NCBI RefSeq assembly: GCF_905404315.1
Contig: NC_066266.1
Coordinates: forward strand, 751,501-815,500
From: Leptidea sinapis
Taxonomy: Eukaryota > Arthropoda > Insecta > Lepidoptera > Pieridae
Direction of reading: 5' to 3'
Length of the DNA: 64,000 nt
Of the stretch, positions 63,758-64,000 are shown in pieces. The translations under genes and the position numbers were made by a program. The notes below the pieces were generated by a model that saw only the letters and a program-made list of their open reading frames with translations, ran no database searches and was not told where the DNA came from. Position 1 is the first letter of the stretch; each line of letters begins with the position of its first letter.

Positions 63758-64000
63758 GACTTCTGTAAATAGTAGAAGCCAGGCGTCTATTGTAATCCAC
63801 TACCACCAAAAAGTGCCGTTTATTTTTTCTCTATCCGGCTTACTGACAAGTCTAGATATTTAAGGTATCATTTGGCATTTTAGAAAAATTAAAATATTTT
63901 TGTTAATTTAAAAAAAGGCTGTTACTATTAAAATAAATTTTCTCAATAGAAGATATACCAAAGGAGATGTTTCAAACAAAGTATTAACTTTGATGATTAT

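Overview
The window is nuclear DNA of an insect, most likely a moth or butterfly. It is AT-rich, with short GT-AG exons lost among long introns. The introns hold repeat families I recognise as typical of Lepidoptera: Helitrons ending in CTAG, Tc1 and mariner remnants, jockey/CR1-type LINEs, and short SINE or MITE families. No bacterial, organellar, CRISPR or rRNA sequence was seen.

One host gene crosses the window on the + strand. Nineteen exons between 12308 and 49147 join with consistent reading phase (2380 nt, about 793 codons, no stop). They encode the N-terminal half of a PDZ-RGSL-C1 Rho guanine-nucleotide exchange factor, the insect RhoGEF2 / vertebrate ARHGEF11-ARHGEF12 family. Domain order is PDZ (exons 1-3), coiled coil (4-5), proline-rich linker (6-8), RGS-like domain (9-13), a low-complexity Gly/Ala segment (14), and a C1 zinc finger split between exons 16 and 17. 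The catalytic DH-PH module should lie beyond 64000. The true start exon was not found and should lie upstream of 12308, perhaps outside the window.

Regions: 1-12307 is upstream or 5' intron sequence with a Tc1 copy, LINE fragments and short repeats. 12308-26122 holds the PDZ, coiled-coil and linker exons, with one LINE family present in several rearranged copies and a Helitron containing an LTR-like block. 26123-31346 is a single intron with a LINE carrying two later insertions and a 100-bp tandem repeat. 31347-49147 holds the RGSL and C1 exons with a second jockey-like LINE, a minus-strand Tc1, a TIR element and a Tc1/mariner nest. 49148-64000 has no recognisable exon. It contains a nearly complete but frameshifted CR1/jockey-superfamily LINE (about 53.0-58.2 kb), a TIR MITE, a 725-bp foldback element and a perfect 45-bp palindrome.

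I found no new multi-gene system. The interest lies in the layered nested insertions (mariner in Tc1, LINE in LINE, short element in LINE, LINE tail in Tc1, Helitron in LINE), the foldback elements, and a few unusual features of the RhoGEF2 exons.
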